21,985 bases of DNA from Candidatus Egerieousia excrementavium (GCA_017694275.1 JADINB010000102.1:1-21985); one strand, 5' to 3'; counted from the stretch's first letter, positions 1-8,021 are shown. Notes: generated by a model not told the origin, from the letters alone. Made by a program: numbers and translations.

Positions 1-881
1 GTATCCGCCGGGATATCCATCCTTGAAAAGGCGAACATCTTCTTTCCCAAGTCTTTCAGGGAGGCGCCTATATGGTAAACCTCCGTGTTGTCTATTATCA
101 GAAACCTGTCGTGGCATTTATTATAAATGCGTATCTCTACAGGCGGGTATTGTCTGTTGTGCTTCTTGATATCCAACTGCAGCTGCGCGGTTATCTTTTG
201 GGTATAAACCGTTGCGGAAACACCGGCTGACCGCTTGCTGAGCATCAGCAGCACAGATTCGTCCACGTAGTTATCTATCAGCAGCAGGGATACCCGTGCG
301 GAGCGGATGAGGTCGGTGGCGAACTTGTAAGCATCGAAAATCTGACCGTCATAGAAGATACCTTGTATGGGTGGAATGTTTGCGTCAAGTCGCTTGAAAA
401 CCTCGTCAATGCGCTTGTCTGTTACCTCCTGATGTTGCTTCATTTCCAGTTGATGGTATTCTATCGTTTCAAGCCGTTGGAACAGTTGGGCGTTGGTGGC
501 GATGAAACGGCGCATGGACACAAAGGCTCGCATAATGCAAATATTCACATCCACGGCAGTTTGTGATTTCAAGACAGAACTAAGCATGGCGATACCTTGT
601 TCCGTGAAAGCAGAAGGCAATCTTCTGTCACCGCCCCAACTTGAAGTCACATTTTGTGATTTCAAGATTTCAACGTCCTCTTTGCTGAGTTGAAACATGA
701 AGTCATCAGGGAATCGCTCGCTGTTTCGTTTTACAGCTTGGTTCAACACTCTGGTTTCCACACCGTATAACAGAGCCAAATCCCTGTCAATCATGACTTG
801 TTGGCCTCTGATTACCCGAATCATCGGCTTTATGTCAATAATCTCTGGTAACTGGCCGCAATTTGTGACTTCAAATTTCAT
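1..881 (-). CDS. ORF6N-domain DNA-binding protein with PLD-like C-terminal region (3' end cut by window edge)
   Basis: The frame is open from an ATG at 881 to the left edge, giving 293 residues without a stop. Residues about 10-110 match the ORF6N domain: an opening with IRGQQVMIDRDLALLYGVET, then RFPDDFMFQLSKEDVE and LPSAFTEQGIAMLSSVLKS. This domain is found in phage and accessory proteins and is thought to bind DNA. A short charged, probably coiled segment follows (about 125-165). The C-terminal part contains IFYDGQIFDAY, LLIDNYVDESVL and HDRFLIIDNTEVYHIGASLKDLG. The last resembles a degenerate phospholipase-D-like HxK motif with Arg in place of Lys; this layout is common in Bacteroidetes ORF6N proteins. 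The cellular role is unknown (phage-derived regulator or antirepressor-like). The start lies 8 bases after the stop of a small RhuM-like ORF. The domain call is firm; the role is not. Confidence 0.85.
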   Translation of the reverse strand, partial: MKFEVTNCGQLPEIIDIKPMIRVIRGQQVMIDRDLALLYGVETRVLNQAVKRNSERFPDDFMFQLSKEDVEILKSQNVTSSWGGDRRLPSAFTEQGIAMLSSVLKSQTAVDVNICIMRAFVSMRRFIATNAQLFQRLETIEYHQLEMKQHQEVTDKRIDEVFKRLDANIPPIQGIFYDGQIFDAYKFATDLIRSARVSLLLIDNYVDESVLLMLSKRSAGVSATVYTQKITAQLQLDIKKHNRQYPPVEIRIYNKCHDRFLIIDNTEVYHIGASLKDLGKKMFAFSRMDIPAD

Positions 882-889
882 ATTCCTAA

Positions 890-1003
890 TTATACAATTC
901 CCAATGCATTTTCAATCTTGCAGATGGTTTCATCCTCCAGCCTCACCTCCAATCTCACAGCCTCGTCTGGCTGGTAAAATATAATTTCACCATTGTTTTC
1001 CAT
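890..1003 (-). pseudogene. 37-residue remnant resembling the N-terminus of a RhuM-family protein
   Basis: An ATG at 1003 opens a 37-codon frame ending in TAA at 890-892. The first 26 residues (MENNGEIIFYQ, then VRLEVRLEDET) read like the conserved start of RhuM-family virulence proteins, as I recall that family. Where the family continues with a VWLTQ-type segment and its helix-turn-helix region, this ORF switches to ICKIENALGIV and stops. The ORF6N gene starts 8 bases later on the same strand. The simplest reading is a recombination or decay product in which the RhuM N-terminus survives as a leader ORF. It could still be translated and coupled to the ORF6N gene, so calling it a pseudogene is an inference. 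Confidence 0.5.
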
Positions 1004-1154
1004 TCTGCAACTTACTTTACAGGTCAATTTATGCTTCAATAGAAATAAATAACTGTAAAATCGTAAAAGATTAATTTTTGTTAATATTTTTCAATATCAT
1101 AATATCCTTATAATAAGCAACATGACATTTATCGAAGAACTCTTTTTAAAAAAA
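1004..1154. other. AT-rich intergenic stretch
   Basis: This AT-rich sequence separates the accessory minus-strand genes from the PspC operon. I see no gene, RNA or exact TAnnTTTG element pointing toward the minus-strand ORFs. There is only a weak ATTAA/TTAAT inverted repeat near 1070. The promoter of the RhuM remnant/ORF6N pair must lie here but is not recognisable. Confidence 0.5.
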
Positions 1155-1181
1155 TTACTACTATGTCTTGCATAGTACTAA
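1155..1181. promoter_or_regulatory. Inverted repeat, candidate PadR operator
   Basis: Arms TTACTACTATG (1155-1165) and CATAGTACTAA (1171-1181) are reverse complements with one mismatch; the inner seven bases per side are perfect. The 5-base spacer TCTTG (1166-1170) contains the TTG that could act as the -33 element of the promoter ending at 1199. PadR regulators bind short dyads of this size, usually at their own operon promoter, and a padR gene is the second gene here. Assigning this dyad to that protein is inference from position. Confidence 0.6.
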
Positions 1182-1199
1182 AATTATTTCATATATTTG
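1168..1199 (+). promoter_or_regulatory. Bacteroides-type promoter of the PspC-PadR operon
   Basis: TATATTTG at 1192-1199 matches the -7 consensus TAnnTTTG exactly. A TTG at 1168-1170 lies 21 bases upstream, close to the usual spacing for the -33 element. The first gene starts at 1288, so the leader would be roughly 80 bases. The -33 region lies inside the inverted repeat at 1155-1181, so a protein bound there should block RNA polymerase. Confidence 0.6.
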
Positions 1200-1287
1200 C
1201 AGTGCAAACAACCTTGTATGTTTAAGAACATCGCGCGGTACAAAGCAAAAACAACGGAAAATTACTCACAGCAAACAACTTAATACA

Positions 1288-1860
1288 ATGAAAAAGGTTT
1301 TAAACGTGGCGATTGCAGGCAAAGGATTCGTAATAGACGAAGATGCCTACGCCAAACTCAACAACTACCTGGAAAAGTTCAAAAGTTCCGCAAACATGGG
1401 ATATCAGGCAAAGGAACTTATGGACGACATTGAAGAGCGTATTGCCGAACTCTTTTCGCAGCACATTACAGATTACAAGAATGTGGTATCTATAGAGCTT
1501 GTAAACCAGGTAATCTCGCAACTTGGAATGCCTGACGGAAGCGCATTCACAGAGGATGACAAAAAAACAGCGGAGACGGCAGCACCTGAAATCAGGCCTG
1601 CCAGAAAATTCTACAGAAACCCCGACGGCAAGACGATAGGAGGCGTCTGTACGGGTCTGTCTACATATTTCAACATAGACGTTACCATTATCAGAATCAT
1701 TTTTATAATCTGCCTCATTGCCGGGCTTGCAGGATTCTGGATTTACATAATTCTATGGATAATAGCCCCGCTTGCAAAATCCGCGGCACAAAAGTGCGAA
1801 ATGTACGGGTTACCCATAACGGCAGAAAACCTGAAAAGATTTACAACTGCAAAAAATTAA
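1288..1860 (+). CDS. Small PspC-domain membrane protein (190 aa)
   Basis: PspC-domain proteins are inner-membrane proteins linked in other bacteria to envelope-stress responses. Residues 1-85 form the Bacteroidetes-type N-terminal module (FVIDEDAYAKL, DDIEERIAELF, VNQVISQLGMP). Residues 106-165 are the PspC domain: RKFYRNPDGKTIGGVCTGLS followed by two closely spaced hydrophobic segments (about 133-163). The tail after 165 is short and polar. The frame is open 40 codons further upstream, but the ATG at 1288 gives MKKVLNVAIAGKGF, the usual start of this family, and lies downstream of the promoter. A PadR regulator begins 12 bases after the stop. Exact role in this organism is unknown. Confidence 0.88.
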   Translation: MKKVLNVAIAGKGFVIDEDAYAKLNNYLEKFKSSANMGYQAKELMDDIEERIAELFSQHITDYKNVVSIELVNQVISQLGMPDGSAFTEDDKKTAETAAPEIRPARKFYRNPDGKTIGGVCTGLSTYFNIDVTIIRIIFIICLIAGLAGFWIYIILWIIAPLAKSAAQKCEMYGLPITAENLKRFTTAKN

Positions 1861-1868
1861 AAAGGAGG
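1861..1868 (+). promoter_or_regulatory. Strong Shine-Dalgarno sequence before padR
   Basis: AAAGGAGG ends 4 bases before the ATG at 1873. Near-perfect anti-16S complementarity is uncommon in Bacteroidota, where most starts lack it. I see nothing comparable at the other starts of this operon. It fixes the start of the PadR gene and suggests it is translated independently of the gene before it. Confidence 0.65.
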
Positions 1869-1872
1869 AGCC

Positions 1873-2205
1873 ATGGAGCAAAACACAGAAAATATAAAAT
1901 CTCAAATGCGGAAGGGCGTTCTCGAATATTGTATTCTGACCCTTTTGCGCAATGGCGATGCCTATGCTTCGTCTCTGATTGAAAAACTGAAGGAGGCCAA
2001 GATGATAGTGGTCGAAGGCACGCTCTACCCGTTGCTTACAAGGCAGAAAAATCAGGGGCTGCTCAGTTACAGATGGGAAGAGAGCACCCAGGGGCCGCCC
2101 AGAAAATATTATTCACTTACGGAAAAAGGCAAGGAGACTCTGGTCGAAATGGACAACGCCTGGAAAGAGGTCGTTGAATCGATAGAGTATATTAAAAATA
2201 AATAA
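1873..2205 (+). CDS. PadR-family transcriptional regulator
   Basis: This 110-residue protein matches the short PadR family throughout. It has an N-terminal helix (MRKGVLEYCILTLLRNGDAY), a winged helix-turn-helix with the typical EGTLYPLL and KNQGLLSYRWEE segments, the GPPRKYYSLTEKGK wing, and a single C-terminal dimerisation helix. PadR proteins are usually repressors that respond to small molecules or stress. It lies between two PspC-domain genes in one operon, an arrangement common in Bacteroidetes, so the likely targets are this operon and the dyad at 1155-1181. The ligand cannot be read from the sequence. Confidence 0.93.
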   Translation: MEQNTENIKSQMRKGVLEYCILTLLRNGDAYASSLIEKLKEAKMIVVEGTLYPLLTRQKNQGLLSYRWEESTQGPPRKYYSLTEKGKETLVEMDNAWKEVVESIEYIKNK

Positions 2206-2224
2206 TGGTTAAAATAAGGTTGAC

Positions 2225-3718
2225 ATGAATGAATTTACAAAAATCAGTTTGGCCGGAGTCTCTTTTAATCTTGAGAACGACGCCTTTGCCATGCTCGAAA
2301 ACTATATATCGGAGCTCACAGGCTTTTATGACAAGGAAGACGGCGGAAAAGAGATAATTTCCGATATTGAAGAGCGTATTGCAGAACTTTTTATAGAGCG
2401 TAACGGACGCGAGAAGGTCATTTCAAGGCTAGATGTTATGCAAGTAATTGAGACCCTTGGCCGTCCGAGCGAAATTGAGAACGAACCCTCCAAAGATGAA
2501 AGGAAAGAACAACCTGTGCGCAGGAAACTTTACAGAGACATAAACAACAAAGTCATAGGAGGTGTGCTGAGCGGCACTGCCGCATATTTCAAAACCGACG
2601 CAGTCTTTACAAGACTCGTCTACACGGCTCTTTCTGTATTGTGTTTCTTTATTTCGAGATGGACAGGCCACGGTCTGTGGTTCTGGAGCCCCATTATTTT
2701 CTACTTCCTGCTCTGCATGATAATGCCTGCGGCAAAGACCGTGGAACAGAGATGTGCAATGGCTGGAATAACTCCGGGAATAAACGACATACAAAAAGGG
2801 AGAAACGAAATGGAGAACATTGAAAAAGGGAGCAGCGCCATAGGCGGATTTATCTCGGTAATAGGCAGAATCCTGCAAATCTGCATTGGCATAATATTGA
2901 TAGCATTGGGGTTCGCAGGTCTTCTGTTCGGCTGTGCAGTCTTGTTCGGAATAGAAATCTATGATTCCGTGCCTCTCATTTCGGCATTGAATTACATAAG
3001 GCTGGGCGTATCACACACAATAGTTACCACTGTTGTTGTAGCCACCCATTTTCTTGTCTGCATTCTGCTGCTATATTGGGGAATAAAATGCTGCTTCAAA
3101 TTCAAGAGCCCGAAATGGCGTCCCGGACTTATCCTGTTTATAGTCTGCATTCTTGCCACTATAGCCAGCACGGCCCTTTCTCTTGTGGCAGCCAAGCCAT
3201 ACTACAACTACCAGAGCAGGCTGCACACCACAGAGCTTGCCGGGCAGTACGATACACTTTATGTCAGGATAGCCGACACCCCGGTATCGGCCCATGCAAA
3301 AGGTTACGTGCATGAAAACAGATGGCATTACAGATTATGGTATGTCGAAAAACTCGATGGCAGAAAGAATTCTCTTGAATTTACGGTCTACCCCGACATT
3401 TCAATCAACAGGGAGAGATATGACTCAAACGAAGGCCCGGAAATAAAGTGCCGGCACGGCTATTTCCGGAGTTCCATCCTTGAAGCCGGATACACTTCCT
3501 CTGAAAAAGCCCTGCAACAGGTTTACACTATAAAAGATTCTCTTATTACTATCTATCCGTCTGTATATAACAAGACAGACAAATACAGGGGAGACGAATA
3601 TAATTTGTATCTTTACATTCCAGAAGAATGCACGGTAAAAATTCTGGATTTCGACCAGGCCAACATCTGGCGCGACAACTGGGACTGGCATTTCGGAGAA
3701 CCGTATAAGAACGACTGA
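2225..3718 (+). CDS. Large PspC-domain membrane protein (497 aa)
   Basis: Residues 1-85 repeat the N-terminal module of the 190-residue protein upstream (DIEERIAELF is identical in both). Residues 99-175 are a PspC domain (RRKLYRDINNKVIGGVLSGT) with two hydrophobic segments. Three more long hydrophobic stretches follow: about 210-245, around SHTIVTTVVVATHFLVCIL, and WRPGLILFIVCILATIAS. The last roughly 165 residues are soluble and mixed-charge, probably outside the inner membrane. The start lies 19 bases after padR and the DUF456 gene begins 8 bases after the stop. The protein probably senses or transmits envelope stress; this is inferred from family and context. I do not recognise the C-terminal region with confidence. 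Confidence 0.86.
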   Translation: MNEFTKISLAGVSFNLENDAFAMLENYISELTGFYDKEDGGKEIISDIEERIAELFIERNGREKVISRLDVMQVIETLGRPSEIENEPSKDERKEQPVRRKLYRDINNKVIGGVLSGTAAYFKTDAVFTRLVYTALSVLCFFISRWTGHGLWFWSPIIFYFLLCMIMPAAKTVEQRCAMAGITPGINDIQKGRNEMENIEKGSSAIGGFISVIGRILQICIGIILIALGFAGLLFGCAVLFGIEIYDSVPLISALNYIRLGVSHTIVTTVVVATHFLVCILLLYWGIKCCFKFKSPKWRPGLILFIVCILATIASTALSLVAAKPYYNYQSRLHTTELAGQYDTLYVRIADTPVSAHAKGYVHENRWHYRLWYVEKLDGRKNSLEFTVYPDISINRERYDSNEGPEIKCRHGYFRSSILEAGYTSSEKALQQVYTIKDSLITIYPSVYNKTDKYRGDEYNLYLYIPEECTVKILDFDQANIWRDNWDWHFGEPYKND

Positions 3719-3726
3719 TTGCAGAA

Positions 3727-4218
3727 ATGGAACTGTTTATTGAGATAGTTGCAATAATAATGGGGGTAATTGGGCTGTTGGGATGTATTCTTCCAATATT
3801 GCCCGGCCCCCCATTAAGTTATATCGCACTGGTCCTGCAGTATTTTTTTACAAACCATCCCGGCACTGCCGATGAAATTACCGGCCGGTTCATGATAACC
3901 TGGCTCATAATAACCATTGTCGTAACTGTTCTGGACTATATTGTACCGGCATACTTTACAAAAATCACCGGAGGCACAAAAGAGGCTGTAAGAGGTTCGA
4001 TAGGAGGCATGCTTATAGGTTTTCTCTTCTTTCCTCCCATTGGAATGATAATCGGCGGCTTTGTAGGGGCAATGCTCATGGAACTCTACTATCACAAGAA
4101 AACAATGGGAGCCTCGCTCCTTTCGGCACTCGGCTCCCTTTTGGGTTTTATATTCGGCACCGGCATAAAACTGGCTGCCAGCGGCGTAATGTTATACTAC
4201 ATTATAAAGTTCATTTAG
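3727..4218 (+). CDS. DUF456-domain membrane protein
   Basis: The 163-residue protein is almost entirely hydrophobic with four or five membrane segments. It fits DUF456: an opening helix with GLLGCILPILPGPPLSY, a central polar loop KITGGTKEAVRGSIGG, and glycine-rich helices around GMIIGGFVGAMLMELYYHKK. Biochemical function is unknown for the family. It is the last gene of the PspC-PadR operon, 8 bases after the large PspC gene, so co-expression in the inner membrane with the PspC proteins is likely. It converges on the metallophosphoesterase gene with only 8 bases between the two stops, and I see no strong terminator there. Confidence 0.85.
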   Translation: MELFIEIVAIIMGVIGLLGCILPILPGPPLSYIALVLQYFFTNHPGTADEITGRFMITWLIITIVVTVLDYIVPAYFTKITGGTKEAVRGSIGGMLIGFLFFPPIGMIIGGFVGAMLMELYYHKKTMGASLLSALGSLLGFIFGTGIKLAASGVMLYYIIKFI

Positions 4219-4226
4219 GCATAGAC

Positions 4227-5183
4227 CTATTTCCTGCGCGAAACTGTGTACAAGACAGACCCGTTACAATCCAGCATATAGAGATTCATCTCTTTTGCAG
4301 AGAGACTCATTACCGAGAATCCCTCTTCGGGGCTGCAGAATTGTGTGCCTTCCACAGGCTCCACGTCTCTGGCAAGCGAAGCAGAACTGTTTACGACATA
4401 ATCGATATCGCTCTTGCCGTCTCTTATATGCTGGAAGTTGTGGATATGGCCGCAGATATACATATCTACCCCATACTTGGTCAAGATTGTATTAAGCCTC
4501 TCCTGCATGTCAATCCTCTCCTGCTCATTTTTGTCTGTCTGGGCATAAACGGGATGGTGTCCTATCACTACCTTCCATGTATCGTCAGATGCTGCAAGAG
4601 TCGAATCTATCCACTCCAACTGGATTTCCAGATTCTGCTTTCCAGCATCGGGATAATCCAGAGAATCCCTGCGGTATTTGTCTATCATAGGTGTCGTATC
4701 TACAAACACCACCAGAAGTGATGCAGTATCCTCAACTTCAAAACTCCTTGCATAATAACGGGCAGGGGCATTCCACCTTCTGCTCACTCCTGAATAATCG
4801 ATTACTGCCTGAGTGCTGCCCCTGTATTCATGATTTCCCATTATTGCAAACCAGTCTATCATAAGTTCGGGATGGGCGTAAATCAACTCATAGTTGGTCA
4901 TCCAGAGCGGATCGTTTACAGACCTTACACCCTCGAAGTGATGAACATCGCCGGCGGCTGCCACAAACTCGATATCTACGGTTTCAGCAAGATTCCCCAT
5001 AGTCTCCGCAATAGGCTTCTGCAGATAATACCCGTTGCGTCCCAAGTCATTTGCAATAATAAAATTGAAATTGTCTTCTGGGAGCGATGTAAGTCTGTTT
5101 ACAGGCTGTTGCCCGGTACACCCAATCAAAAAGGGAAACAAAAGCGGCAACAACAACAAAACTGCGTGTCTCTTTAAAATCAT
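4227..5183 (-). CDS. Metallophosphoesterase lipoprotein, type-5 acid phosphatase-like
   Basis: A lipoprotein signal ends in LIGC (Cys22), so the 318-residue protein is probably membrane-anchored in the cell envelope. The calcineurin-like metal-site motifs appear in order: D46 (ANDLGRNG), D79 (AAGDVHHFEG), N117-H118 (MGNHEY), H209 (IGHHPV), and H246/H248 (CGHIHN). Spacing and the FEGV, GHHPVYA and CGHIHNFQ segments resemble purple/type-5 acid phosphatases. At the position of their iron-binding Tyr (three residues after the second Asp) there is His82, so a different metal pair may be used. It follows the TonB-dependent receptor by 11 bases and is probably co-transcribed, which suggests release of phosphate or a dephosphorylated ligand at the cell surface. 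The substrate is unknown. Confidence 0.87.
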   Translation of the reverse strand: MILKRHAVLLLLPLLFPFLIGCTGQQPVNRLTSLPEDNFNFIIANDLGRNGYYLQKPIAETMGNLAETVDIEFVAAAGDVHHFEGVRSVNDPLWMTNYELIYAHPELMIDWFAIMGNHEYRGSTQAVIDYSGVSRRWNAPARYYARSFEVEDTASLLVVFVDTTPMIDKYRRDSLDYPDAGKQNLEIQLEWIDSTLAASDDTWKVVIGHHPVYAQTDKNEQERIDMQERLNTILTKYGVDMYICGHIHNFQHIRDGKSDIDYVVNSSASLARDVEPVEGTQFCSPEEGFSVMSLSAKEMNLYMLDCNGSVLYTVSRRK

Positions 5184-5194
5184 AATATATCTTT

Positions 5195-8011
5195 TTATAA
5201 ATTAAACTTGACTCCAATGTTGAATGTAGGTTTATAATATTCCAACTGAGCAAGTCTGGATTTAACACCCTGATAATAACGGAGCGGAGTATTGGTCAGA
5301 TTGTTTGCCTCTCCAAAGATAGTGAAATGTTTGCCAATCTTATACGAAGCATTGACATCAAGGAAAAGCTGTTTGTCATAGTATCTGTCGCTGAATGCCT
5401 CATCTGCAACCTCATCAAGATAACTTGCCGCATAATTGAGCGACACCCTTGCAGAAAACCTCTTGTTCTCCCACGAGAGAGAAGCATTGAACATATGAGG
5501 AGTCGTACCTGGGAAATCTACGTCTGTCCTCTCCTCGCCGTCTTCATTGTATATTCCTGAAGCTTTCGACCCCGTATAGGTGTAGTTGAGATATATCGAA
5601 AAGTTTTTAAGGAATTTGCCGGGCAAAAAATCCAATTTTCTCTGGAGTGCAACCTCTACGCCGTAAAGATTTACGCTCTCGCCATTGAGAGGTACGGTAT
5701 ACTCCCATGTCTCGCCTGCAGGAATCGGGTTTGCAAGATTAGGGAAATCCTCTGCAAAACGGTCTGTCGTATAACTTGAATTCATATAGGTGTAGATGAA
5801 GTTGTCGAGTTTTTTATAGAAGAATCCTCCTGAAACTATACCGATATTCTTGAAGTAATATTCAGCCATCAAATCGAAATTGTATGAATATGTCGCTTCC
5901 AGATTGGGATTTCCCGCAACAATCTCTCCCTTGTCCTGCTTTACGTCGAGGTATGGAACGAGCGCATAGTAGTTAGGCCTTGCCAATGCCGTAGAGAATG
6001 CTGCCCTCAATATGAAATTGTCGGAGACATTGTATTTGAAAGAGAGGCTCGGCAGGAAATTTATATATGAGTTCTCGCGGCTTCTGTTCTCTGCATTGTC
6101 GTAATCCTCGTTTGTAATATAATTTCCGTCATAATTGATATGGGTATGCTCTGCCCTTACTCCAACTATATAAGAGAGTTTGTCTGTAATATCCTGATCC
6201 CATCGTATATAGGCAGCCAATATCCTTTCCTTTGCCGAATAGTTGCTTACCAGATACTCCTCCGGATCTGCTTCCGCCGTGAACCTGCTCCCGTCGTATA
6301 TGTTCACGTTTCCGAGATAAGTGTTTGAAACAAAGGTTCCCGGAACATACGCCTCTCCCTGATGAAGATGCGAACCAAATGTTTTTGTCTCCATGTCTGC
6401 AAGGACAGGAAAATCTCCTACCGGCTCATACTTGAAAAGGTTGTTTTCTCTCTCCTTATCTTTGAAACGGGCACGGAGTCCGAATCTCAGACGTCCTTTC
6501 TGATCCTTGATAATAGTGAGGGGAACGCGTGCATTTATTTTGGCAGAAAGCTCATCCTCTTTGGTAAAATCGTGGTTTTCCGTCAGTTCATCAAATGTAA
6601 AGAGGCTGAGATTCTCGTCTGGAGAAGTTACCACAGGCTTATATGTATCTGAAAGATTCTCCAAAATGGAGACACCTTCCTGACGGAATTCTATATAACG
6701 CTCGTTGGGACGGTCCTCGCTTGCCTTTGAATAGCTGATATTCCAATCCAAATCGAATTTCGAAGAGAGCAGATGGCGTCCGTTAAGAGCATATGACTGA
6801 ACCCTCTGGTCTTCAAGACGGCGTTTTCTGTTTCTGTTATTGTCTATACCGCCCTTGGTCTGACGGGCAATTGTTCCCTCATATCCTTCAAAAACACCGC
6901 CGTCACCGTATATCGGCTCTATGTCCTTATATGAAAGCGCATAACGGTTTTCCCTGTCATCGCGCCAGTTATACATTATATCGGCAGATATGGTATTGTT
7001 CTCGTCTATCTTATAGTCCAGATTTGCAGAGATGCTCCTCCTTACGCGCTGTACGTCATATTTTCTCAGCTCCATCTCCTCTGCATAAATATTCCCCTCA
7101 TCATCCTCTTTCCATGTCGCCTCTATATTGTCTGAACCGTAATCTTTGTTCATATATGAGGCGCTTATCACCATACCGAACTTGTCATTGAAAAACCTGT
7201 TTCCGTAAACGAGGCCCGCCGTTCCGGTAAAGCTCTCCCTGATAGGATTGTATCCGCCGGCAAGGGTTGCAGAAAGCCTCTGTCCGCCCGTAGCCGCACG
7301 GGTGATAAGGTCTACAGAACCTCCGATTGCATCGCCATCCATATCGGGAGTGATTGTCTTATTCACCTCTATGGTCTGGATCATGTCAGAAGGAATAAGA
7401 TCCATCTGTACCTTACGGTTGTCGCCTTCGGCAGAAGGGATTCTGTTTCCGTTAAGCATTACGGAATTCAACTCAGATGCAAGCCCCCTTACGATTATGT
7501 TTCTGGCCTCACCCTGGTCATTCTGCATTGAAATGCCAGGTACTCTTTTGAGTGCATCGCCGATATTCGCATCAGGGAAACGGCCTACCTGATCTGCTGA
7601 AATGACATTGGATATGTTGGCATTAGTCTTTTGAGTATTGAGAGCCTTGGCCTGACCGCGAAGCATGTCACCCATGACAACCGCAGCCCCAAGTTCATAA
7701 GAATACTCATCCATTACAAAATCTACCAGGACATTTTCTCCTGCCTTTACCGTAGCACTCTGTGCCGGAGCATTATAACCTATATATATTACCTCAACCT
7801 GATAAGTCCCTTCCGGTACGTTCAGAAACTCGTAATGACCATTGTTGTCTGAAATGGTATAACGGTTGTACTTGTCGAGTGTGATTGTTGCTCCTGGAAG
7901 CGGACGTCCCGCTTCGCTATCTTGCAAGTAACCTGAAATGACACCGCTGTTTTGTGCATGCGCAAGCACGGAAAACAGACAGGCTAAAAGAATCAAAAAA
8001 AATTTTTTCAT
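5195..8011 (-). CDS. TonB-dependent outer-membrane receptor
   Basis: The 938-residue protein has a Sec signal (residues 1-20, ending AHAQ), a CarboxypepD_reg-like domain (about 24-100, VISGYLQDSEAGRPLPGATI), a plug domain (about 115-235, including GMSM-type ISMQNDQGEARNIIVRGL and MDGDAIGGSVDLITRAA), and a 22-strand-type barrel to the C-terminus. Plug and barrel resemble the TIGR01782-like receptors. These proteins import large or scarce ligands with energy from TonB/ExbBD. The start chosen is the ATG at 8011; a TTG two codons upstream is possible but less likely. No SusD partner is present. The downstream neighbour is a metallophosphoesterase lipoprotein, pointing to a phosphorylated ligand (inference). 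A hairpin lies 10 bases upstream of the ATG. Confidence 0.93.
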   Translation of the reverse strand: MKKFFLILLACLFSVLAHAQNSGVISGYLQDSEAGRPLPGATITLDKYNRYTISDNNGHYEFLNVPEGTYQVEVIYIGYNAPAQSATVKAGENVLVDFVMDEYSYELGAAVVMGDMLRGQAKALNTQKTNANISNVISADQVGRFPDANIGDALKRVPGISMQNDQGEARNIIVRGLASELNSVMLNGNRIPSAEGDNRKVQMDLIPSDMIQTIEVNKTITPDMDGDAIGGSVDLITRAATGGQRLSATLAGGYNPIRESFTGTAGLVYGNRFFNDKFGMVISASYMNKDYGSDNIEATWKEDDEGNIYAEEMELRKYDVQRVRRSISANLDYKIDENNTISADIMYNWRDDRENRYALSYKDIEPIYGDGGVFEGYEGTIARQTKGGIDNNRNRKRRLEDQRVQSYALNGRHLLSSKFDLDWNISYSKASEDRPNERYIEFRQEGVSILENLSDTYKPVVTSPDENLSLFTFDELTENHDFTKEDELSAKINARVPLTIIKDQKGRLRFGLRARFKDKERENNLFKYEPVGDFPVLADMETKTFGSHLHQGEAYVPGTFVSNTYLGNVNIYDGSRFTAEADPEEYLVSNYSAKERILAAYIRWDQDITDKLSYIVGVRAEHTHINYDGNYITNEDYDNAENRSRENSYINFLPSLSFKYNVSDNFILRAAFSTALARPNYYALVPYLDVKQDKGEIVAGNPNLEATYSYNFDLMAEYYFKNIGIVSGGFFYKKLDNFIYTYMNSSYTTDRFAEDFPNLANPIPAGETWEYTVPLNGESVNLYGVEVALQRKLDFLPGKFLKNFSIYLNYTYTGSKASGIYNEDGEERTDVDFPGTTPHMFNASLSWENKRFSARVSLNYAASYLDEVADEAFSDRYYDKQLFLDVNASYKIGKHFTIFGEANNLTNTPLRYYQGVKSRLAQLEYYKPTFNIGVKFNL

Positions 8012-8021
8012 ATGCAAACAA

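Noticed and set aside
555..680. Two similar stretches around TTTGTGATTTCAAGA (near 556 and 653) that look like a direct repeat.
   Set aside because: They encode two LKSQ segments inside the ORF6N domain, a normal feature of the family; they do not extend beyond about 15 bases.
1..1003. Part of a prophage or defence island.
   Set aside because: Only one accessory protein and a remnant are visible; no integrase, capsid, nuclease or attachment-site repeat is in the window.
4211..4232. Possible terminator TAGG-CATAGA-CCTA between the DUF456 and metallophosphoesterase stops.
   Set aside because: Only four base pairs and no clear T run, so not supportable.
4227..8011. A SusCD-type polysaccharide utilisation locus.
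   Set aside because: There is no SusD homologue, glycoside hydrolase or sigma/anti-sigma pair; the receptor is of a different type and its partner is a phosphoesterase.
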